In this document: in pieces, positions 22,541 through 27,685 of the stretch | Numbering within the stretch: the first letter of the stretch is position 1 | Layout: each line of letters opens with the position of its first letter | NCBI GenBank assembly: GCA_003224195.1 | Contig: QHYP01000021.1 | Location: 1-27,685 of the forward strand | From: Acidobacteriota bacterium | Lineage (GTDB): Bacteria > Acidobacteriota > Terriglobia > Acidiferrales > UBA7541 | Direction of reading: 5' to 3' | Length of the DNA stretch: 27,685 bases | Program-made: the position numbers and the translations under genes | Notes under the pieces: generated by a model | The model's input: the letters and a program-made list of their open reading frames with translations, nothing else | Told to the model about the DNA's origin: nothing | Database searches by the model: none

Positions 22541-23251
22541 ATGAAATTTGGAGTCGTCGTCTTTCCCGGGTCGAATTGCGACCACGACGCCTACCACGCC
22601 ATCGAAAATGTCCTGAAGCAGCCCGTCGAATTCATCTGGCATCAATCGGAAGACCTCGCAAACTGCGACGCCGTCATCCTGCCCGGCGGCTTTTCCTACG
22701 GCGATTATCTGCGCACGGGAGCCATCGCGCGGTTTTCCCCGGTGATGAAGAGCGTCGAAAGATTTGCGCGCTCGGGCGGGCTGGTCCTCGGCATCTGTAA
22801 CGGATTTCAAATCCTGCTTGAGGCAGGCCTGCTCCCCGGCGCGATGATGCGTAACGCGGGGCTGCGCTTCATCTGCCGCCACGTCTACATCCGTGTAGAG
22901 CAAACCGACACGCCGTTCACGAACACCGCCGGAAAGGGTCATATCCTGAAGATTCCGATCGCGCATTCTGACGGCAATTACACGGCAGACGAAACCTCTC
23001 TCGAGCAGCTCGAGAAGAACCGACAAATAATTTTCCGTTACACCACGGCAGATGGAACCGGCGATACCGCGGGCAATCCCAACGGCTCGATGCACAATAT
23101 CGCCGGCATTTGCAACCGCGAGCGCAACGTTGCTGGCCTCATGCCGCACCCGGAGCGCGCCGTCGAAGCCGCGCTTGGCTCCGCCGGCGGCCTCGTCATT
23201 TTCCGCTCCATGATCGAAGCGCTCGTGAGCTCAGCTAGGGCAACGGCTTGA
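22541..23251 (+). CDS. purQ: Phosphoribosylformylglycinamidine synthase, glutaminase subunit PurQ
   Basis: PurQ hydrolyses glutamine and passes ammonia to PurL for step four of purine synthesis. The 236-residue protein has the class I glutamine amidotransferase pattern: the nucleophile C86 in LGICNGFQIL, and H203 with E205 in MPHPERA. FPGSNCDHD at the start and LPGGFSYGDYLR are PurQ signatures. The ATG at 22541 has GGGAG about 9-10 nt upstream. A PurS subunit, usually needed to join PurQ and small PurL, is not encoded next to it and must lie elsewhere if present. purL follows after 74 bp, a gap almost half filled by a perfect palindrome. Confidence 0.96.
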   Translation: MKFGVVVFPGSNCDHDAYHAIENVLKQPVEFIWHQSEDLANCDAVILPGGFSYGDYLRTGAIARFSPVMKSVERFARSGGLVLGICNGFQILLEAGLLPGAMMRNAGLRFICRHVYIRVEQTDTPFTNTAGKGHILKIPIAHSDGNYTADETSLEQLEKNRQIIFRYTTADGTGDTAGNPNGSMHNIAGICNRERNVAGLMPHPERAVEAALGSAGGLVIFRSMIEALVSSARATA

Positions 23252-23275
23252 TCCATCAGGCGATTGCGAATCTCG

Positions 23276-23309
23276 CGTAGGGGCGCCCGCCGCGGCGGGC
23301 GCCCCTACG
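23276..23309. repeat. Perfect 34-bp REP-like palindrome between purQ and purL
   Basis: The two 17-bp arms are exactly complementary with no loop. The outer bases read GTAGGGGCGC and GCGCCCCTAC, the same ends as the palindrome inside purL at 25120-25147; only the centre differs. In RNA this would be a very stable hairpin ending 16 nt before the purL start, so it may dampen or terminate purL expression. No T-run follows. Confidence 0.75.
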
Positions 23310-23325
23310 AGTCTAAAGACGCGAA

Positions 23326-25674
23326 ATGGCAACGGTCAGCACAGAGATCAAGGTGACGGCGGCGATTGCCGCCGAGCACGGCATCACGCCCGAAGAGTAC
23401 GCGCGCATCCAGCAAATCCTCGGCCGCGAGCCGAACATCACCGAACTCGGCATCTTCAGCGTGATGTGGAGCGAGCACTGCTCCTACAAATCGAGCAAGG
23501 TCCACTTGAAGCGCCTGCCCACGCGCGGCCCGCAAGTCGTGCAGGGGCCGGGCGAAAACGCCGGCGTGGCGGACATCGGCGACGGCCTCGTCGCGGCGTT
23601 CAAGATCGAATCGCACAATCATCCGAGCTACGTCGAACCCTTCCAGGGTGCGACCACCGGTGTCGGCGGCATCCTCCGCGACATCTTCACCATGGGCGCG
23701 CAGCCCATCGCCGTCCTCGATTCGCTGCGCTTCGGCCCGATTGTCGCGGGCCATGGGGGCTCTGAAGCGGACGCAGCGAAAAACCGCCGCGTCCTCGACG
23801 GCGTTGTGCGCGGCATCGCGAACTACGGGAACTGCTTCGGCGTGCCCACGGTCGGCGGCGAAGTCGGCTTCGAGCCGTGCTATTCCGCGAACCCGCTCGT
23901 CAACGCGCTCGCGCTCGGCATTGCGAAACGCGAAGAGCTCTTCTTCGCGCGCGCTCGCGGCGCCGGTAACCCGGTGATTTACGTCGGCGCAAAGACCGGC
24001 CGCGACGGCATCCACGGCGCGTCGCTCCTCGCCTCGGCGGAATTCACCGAAGAATCGCAGCAGAAGCGGCCGAACGTGCAGGTCGGCGACCCGTTCATGG
24101 AAAAATTGCTGCTCGAAGCCTGCCTCGAAGCCATGCACACCGGCGCGGTCGTCGCGATTCAGGACATGGGCGCCGCCGGACTGACCTGCTCTACGTGCGA
24201 GATGGCCTCGCGCGGCGGCACGGGCATCGAGATTGACCTCGCGCGCGTCCCGCAGCGCGAGACGGGCATGACGCCCTACGAAATCATGCTCAGCGAATCC
24301 CAAGAGCGCATGTTGTTGGTCGCCGAAAAGGGCCGCGAGCGCGAAGTGCTCGACATTTTCGCAAAATGGGGACTCGACGCCGTCGTCGTCGGCAAAGTGA
24401 CCGCCGGTGGCATGCTCCGCGTGAAACACCACGGCATACTCGCCGCCGAAATTCCCGCGCATCCCCTCGCCGAGGAAGGGCCGGTTTATCAGCGGCCGAT
24501 GGCTCCGCCCGCCCCGCGAAAAGAAACGCCTACGGATTGGTTTCGGTTCTCGCCCGAGGGCGCGAACCTCACGGAAAACTTCCGCAAACTGCTCGCCTCG
24601 CCCGCGATCGCCTCGAAGCGTTGGATCATCGAGCAGTACGACTACATGGTGCGCACGAACACGCTCGTCGTGCCCGGCGCAGGCGATGCCGCCGTGGTCC
24701 GCGTGAAGGGCACAAAGCGCGCGCTGGCGCTCTCGACCGACGGCAATGGCCGCTGGTGCCAACTGAATCCGCGCCTCGGCGCGATGCACGCCGTGGCCGA
24801 AGCCGCGCGCAACGTCGCCACGAGCGGTGCTCGGCCGATTGCCGCGACGAATTGCCTGAATTTTGGAAGCCCGGAAAAGCCCGAAGTGATGTGGCAATTC
24901 CGCGAGTCCATCGATGGACTCGCGGAAGCGTGCACCGCGCTCGGCACTCCCATTACCGGCGGCAACGTCAGCTTCTACAATGAGACGCTAGGCAAATCCA
25001 TTTGCCCAACGCCGATTGTTGGCATTTTGGGCGTGATCGAAGACGCGGACCGCACGCTCAAAATGGCTTTTCGCGAAGAAAAAGATGTCATTGTTCTCCT
25101 CGACGGATCGCCCCCTGTTGTAGGGGCGCAGCATGCTGCGCCCCTACTCGGCACCGAACACGAATTCTCCTCCAGCGAATACGCGAAGACCATCGCCGGC
25201 ATCGTCGCCGGCGACCCGCCCGCGATTGATCTTGCCGCCGAGAAGCGCCTGCAGGATTGCCTTGTCGCCCTGGCAGCAGCGGGCGCGGTGCACTCGGCGC
25301 ATGACATCAGCGACGGCGGTCTCGCCGTTACGTTAGCCGAATCTTGTTTCACTTCCGTATGCTCTTCCGAAGGGGCGCAGCATGTTGCGCCCCTGCTTGG
25401 CGCAAGCGTCGGCTTGGATGACACGGCCCCCGCCGAATGCGCCCTCTTCGGCGAGCGTGGCGGCCGTGCCGTTGTCTCCGCCGCGCCAAGTTCTATTGCC
25501 CGCGTTCTCGAGATTGCGAGACAATATGGTGTGGCGGCGCGCGAGATCGGCAGCATCACTCTCGGTGGAGACTTCCGCATCGACATTCAGGGGCGCGCGG
25601 TGATTCGGTCGCCGCTCGACTCTCTGCGCGACGCCTGGGCCAATTCGCTCGAAAAGGCGATCGCTTTGCGATGA
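23326..25674 (+). CDS. purL: Phosphoribosylformylglycinamidine synthase, synthase subunit PurL
   Basis: PurL converts FGAR to FGAM with ATP and ammonia from PurQ. The 782-residue small-type PurL has NITELGIFSVMWSEHCSYKSSK near the start, the ATP/metal segment ESHNHPSYVEPFQGATTGVGG (H97, H99), QDMGAAGLTCSTCEMASRGG, and the second-half repeats ATNCLNFGSPEKPEVMW and GGNVSFYNET. It is longer than typical small PurL (about 740). Two loops contain a translated palindromic repeat: residues 599-609 (VGAQHAAPLLG) and 682-692 (EGAQHVAPLLG). Reading frame and catalytic motifs remain intact, so the insertions appear tolerated. The stop overlaps the next start as ATGA. A weak ribosome-binding site (AAAG) precedes ATG 23326. 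Confidence 0.96.
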   Translation: MATVSTEIKVTAAIAAEHGITPEEYARIQQILGREPNITELGIFSVMWSEHCSYKSSKVHLKRLPTRGPQVVQGPGENAGVADIGDGLVAAFKIESHNHPSYVEPFQGATTGVGGILRDIFTMGAQPIAVLDSLRFGPIVAGHGGSEADAAKNRRVLDGVVRGIANYGNCFGVPTVGGEVGFEPCYSANPLVNALALGIAKREELFFARARGAGNPVIYVGAKTGRDGIHGASLLASAEFTEESQQKRPNVQVGDPFMEKLLLEACLEAMHTGAVVAIQDMGAAGLTCSTCEMASRGGTGIEIDLARVPQRETGMTPYEIMLSESQERMLLVAEKGREREVLDIFAKWGLDAVVVGKVTAGGMLRVKHHGILAAEIPAHPLAEEGPVYQRPMAPPAPRKETPTDWFRFSPEGANLTENFRKLLASPAIASKRWIIEQYDYMVRTNTLVVPGAGDAAVVRVKGTKRALALSTDGNGRWCQLNPRLGAMHAVAEAARNVATSGARPIAATNCLNFGSPEKPEVMWQFRESIDGLAEACTALGTPITGGNVSFYNETLGKSICPTPIVGILGVIEDADRTLKMAFREEKDVIVLLDGSPPVVGAQHAAPLLGTEHEFSSSEYAKTIAGIVAGDPPAIDLAAEKRLQDCLVALAAAGAVHSAHDISDGGLAVTLAESCFTSVCSSEGAQHVAPLLGASVGLDDTAPAECALFGERGGRAVVSAAPSSIARVLEIARQYGVAAREIGSITLGGDFRIDIQGRAVIRSPLDSLRDAWANSLEKAIALR
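25120..25147. repeat. 28-bp perfect palindrome inside purL
   Basis: The arms at 25120-25133 and 25134-25147 are exactly complementary and begin GTAGGGGCGC. The element is read in frame as VGAQHAAPLL within a likely surface loop between LLDGSPPV and TEHEFSSSEYAK, where other PurL proteins normally have only a short loop. It is a sister of the copy at 25371-25394. Confidence 0.85.
25371..25394. repeat. Second palindrome copy inside purL (one mismatch)
   Basis: AGGGGCGCAGCA pairs with TGTTGCGCCCCT except at one position. It is nearly identical to the core of the palindrome at 25120-25147 and is translated in the same frame, giving GAQHVAPLLG (residues 683-692). The surrounding sequence (TSVCSSE before, ASVGLDDTAP after) looks like loop. 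Confidence 0.8.
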
Positions 25675-26033
25675 CAAATATCGAAATGGCCGGGCGATGG
25701 CTGTTCTTTGTCCTAGCCGGATCTGGGTGTATTTTTGCCCTGCAGTTGCTCATCTTGCACTTTCACGATCCGGCGGTATCCGGGAACGTTGTGCCACGCG
25801 TGGCATGGATTCTCATTTATCTTTGCGCGGCAGTGGGGATAGTGCGATGGAAGCCATGGGCGTACTTGCTGGGTATACTCGTTGCGGTTGCTTCCATTTT
25901 TTACGGGATCAGGGGATTTTCCCGGAGTTCGCATCCTGGAGTCGACGGATTCATTTTAGTTCTGTGGTTACTCTGTTTGGTCTGGCTATGGCTGCCTGCG
26001 GTGAGAGAAAAGTTCAAGCCGGTGACGAAGTGA
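25671..26033 (+). CDS. Small four-helix membrane protein inside the purine operon
   Basis: This 120-residue protein starts at ATG 25671, overlapping the purL stop as ATGA, and ends in TGA 26031-26033, overlapping the proposed GTG start of purF as GTGA. Both overlaps imply coupled translation. It has four likely transmembrane helices, near residues 7-26 (RWLFFVLAGSGCIFALQLLI), 37-55 (PRVAWILIYLCAAVGIV), 60-77 (WAYLLGILVAVASIFYGI) and 92-109 (GFILVLWLLCLVWLWLPAV), with a basic C-terminus (REKFKPVTK). I do not recognise a family. Its insertion between purL and purF is unusual, and a role in purine metabolism is not implied by its sequence. Confidence 0.75.
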   Translation: MTNIEMAGRWLFFVLAGSGCIFALQLLILHFHDPAVSGNVVPRVAWILIYLCAAVGIVRWKPWAYLLGILVAVASIFYGIRGFSRSSHPGVDGFILVLWLLCLVWLWLPAVREKFKPVTK

Positions 26034-27482
26034 CGAATCCTTACGATCTTCACGACGATCACTTCCACGACGAATGTGGCGTATTCGGCGTGTTCGGCCA
26101 TCCCGAGGCGGCCAAGCTTTTCGAGCGACGGCGCCGACCTGCATGCGCACCGCGCCATGGGCAAAGTCGAAGAAATTTTCCAGCCCGACGTGATCGCCAA
26201 ACTTCCGGGCAACTTGGCCATCGGCCACACGCGCTACTCGACAGCCGGCGACAAGGCGCTGCTCAACGCCCAGCCCATCCTGATCGACTGCAACAAGGGC
26301 AAGCTCGCCCTCGGCCACAATGGAAATCTCACGAATGCCGCCGAATGGCGCCGCAAGCTCGAGCACCGCGGCTCGATCTTCCAGACCACCAGCGACACCG
26401 AAGTCATCGTCCACCTGATCGCGCGTTCCGCCGCGCGGAACCTCTCCGGCGGGCTCGGCGACGCGCTCAATCAAGTCGAAGGCGCGTACTCGCTGCTGGT
26501 GCTGACGCCCGATGAGCTCTATGCCGTCCGCGATCCGCGCGGTTTCCGTCCGCTCGTTCTCGGCAAACTGCCTCCGATGCCGGACTCTTCCGGAGACGGC
26601 GAAACGTGGCTTGTCGCGTCGGAAACCTGCGCCTTCGATCTTCTGAACGCCAAATACGTACGCGAAATCGAACCGGGCGAGATGGTGCGCATCTCCCGCG
26701 CCGGAATTGAGTCCATCCGCTTCGCTCCCCCAAAGCCGCATCAGTACTGCATCTTCGAGCATGTCTATTTCGCTCGCCCGGACAGCATCATCTTCGGCCG
26801 CTCGGTGAACGAGAGCCGCGAGATGCTCGGCCGCTTGCTCGCTCGCGAGTATCCTGTCGAGGCCGACCTCGTTGTGCCGGTGCCCGATTCCGGCGTGCCT
26901 GCCGCGGTCGGCTACGCGCTCGAATCGAAAATCCCTTTCCGCATGGGGCTCATCCGCAACCACTATATTGGGAGAACGTTCATCGAGCCATCGCAGGCCA
27001 TTCGCGATTTCGGCGTGAAGCTCAAACTCAACCCTGTGCGCGAGCTGCTCGTCGGCAAGCGCATCGTCCTCGTGGACGATTCCATCGTGCGCGGCACAAC
27101 CAGCCGCAAAATTGTGCGCATGGTGCGCGAAGCCGGCGCCCGCGAAGTGCACGTGCGCATCTCCTGCCCGCCGACGATTTCGCCCTGCTACTACGGCGTG
27201 GACACGCCCACGCGCGAGGAGTTGATCGCCTCCTCGCACGCGCCGGACGAGATCTGCCGCTTCCTTGGCGCCGATTCCTTGGGATATCTGTCCTATGCGT
27301 CCCTGAAACAGGCGGTGCAGGACACGGAAGGAAAATTCTGTACCGCGTGCTACACAGGCGTTTATCCGACCGGTCTTGTGCAACTGGAAGTTCGCGAGAA
27401 TACGTCTAACGGGAGAAACTCCGAGCGGGCGGGAGATGCGCATCCCGGACAGCCGCCGGTGACGGTGCACCGTGAAAACTGA
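26030..27482 (+). pseudogene. purF: Amidophosphoribosyltransferase PurF, frameshifted near its start
   Basis: PurF makes phosphoribosylamine from PRPP and glutamine, the first step of purine synthesis. The start (GTG 26030) encodes MTNPYDLHDDHFHDECGVFGVFGHPEAAKL, with the catalytic cysteine C16 exposed after propeptide cleavage. After 26119 the frame changes: SSDGADLHAHRAMGKVEE onward is read in the +1 frame to 27482. Between the parts the conserved segment of about 19 residues containing YALQHRGQESAGI is missing, which implies a loss of about 56 bp. The remainder is intact: GHTRYSTAG, the PRPP loop VLVDDSIVRGTTSRK, and cysteines in QYCIF, SPCYYG and FCTACYTG that match the iron-sulfur ligands of the Bacillus-type enzyme. 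It is either a true lesion or an assembly/sequencing error; the gene is normally essential without external purines. Confidence 0.85.
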
Positions 27483-27685
27483 ACCGCAAAAGAAAACGAG
27501 AAACGGCGCAGAGCCATTGAACAAACGCGTCCAGCGCGAAATCATCGCGTGGCTTTGGGTGGCGCTGATATTTCTGCTCATTAACGGCACCATTGGGCAG
27601 GCGCGCGTGATTCCCTCGGGCTCGATGGAGAACACGCTCCTCATCGGCGATCACCTGATCATGAGCCGCCTGGGCTACGATGCCG
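27472..27685 (+). CDS. lepB: Signal peptidase I, 5' part (cut by window end)
   Basis: The first 71 residues of a type I signal peptidase are visible. A basic cytoplasmic start (KTEPQKKTRNGAEP) leads to one transmembrane helix (about 24-42, IIAWLWVALIFLLINGTIG). The catalytic box RVIPSGSMENTLLIGDHLIMSR follows, with nucleophile S51 in PSGSM. The catalytic lysine domain lies beyond the window. The enzyme removes signal peptides from exported proteins at the outer face of the inner membrane. The GTG at 27472 overlaps the purF end by 11 bp, so the gene appears to belong to the purine transcript, although the ribosome-binding site is weak. Confidence 0.9.
   Translation, partial: MKTEPQKKTRNGAEPLNKRVQREIIAWLWVALIFLLINGTIGQARVIPSGSMENTLLIGDHLIMSRLGYDA

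Noticed and set aside
23305..24897. A 530-codon minus-strand open frame opposite purL
   Set aside because: It is antisense to conserved purL motifs, with no ribosome-binding site and shadow-like composition.
25986..27644. A 552-codon minus-strand open frame opposite purF
   Set aside because: It is antisense to purF and lepB and has no recognisable domain.

Overview
The window looks like chromosomal DNA of a GC-rich, diderm bacterium, most likely an Acidobacteriota (Terriglobia-like). This rests on the 889-residue duplicated orphan permease of the acidobacterial ADOP type, a B12-dependent NrdJ reductase, LpxC (so a lipid A outer membrane), a secreted coiled-coil protein with the acidobacterial DSVAEAARRAREEKK-type start, and many small palindromes between genes. 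The taxon is an inference from gene content.

Layout. Positions 1-728 carry no convincing gene and are packed with palindromes. At 729-1172 is an intact REP-associated tyrosine transposase (RAYT/IS200-like TnpA), with three hairpins on each side arranged as mirror images. A 21-codon leader ORF then leads into the ADOP permease (1552-4221). A Ser/Thr kinase (4277-5152) and an exported Cys-based phosphatase (5295-5942) follow on the minus strand. A divergent regulatory region with a good sigma70-like promoter and two NrdR-box-like sites precedes nrdJ (6466-9261) and a small coupled ORF. Next come a minus-strand zinc-ribbon miniprotein, an SPFH/prohibitin protein, a secreted coiled-coil protein, a CGNR zinc-finger regulator, a DUF1223 protein, an SRPBCC protein and a CPBP intramembrane protease. 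A minus-strand pair, an S41/CtpA-like protein and YibQ-like divergent polysaccharide deacetylase, matches the known ctpA-yibQ envelope neighbourhood. lpxC and glmU follow on the plus strand, both feeding UDP-GlcNAc/lipid A synthesis. An S10 serine carboxypeptidase is on the minus strand. The window ends in a purine operon: purQ, purL, a small membrane protein, purF and the start of signal peptidase I (lepB).

The purine operon is the most unusual part. purL contains two copies of a REP-like palindrome inside its reading frame, both translated as GAQH(A/V)APLLG. A related perfect 34-bp palindrome lies just upstream, between purQ and purL. This resembles the palindromic elements that invade coding sequence in Rickettsia (RPEs). 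The start of purF is frameshifted by what looks like a loss of about 56 bp that removes the conserved QHRGQESAGI segment; this is either a real lesion or an assembly error. Another anomaly is the S41 protein, which lacks the usual catalytic lysine. All family assignments come from reading motifs by eye; no database search was run.
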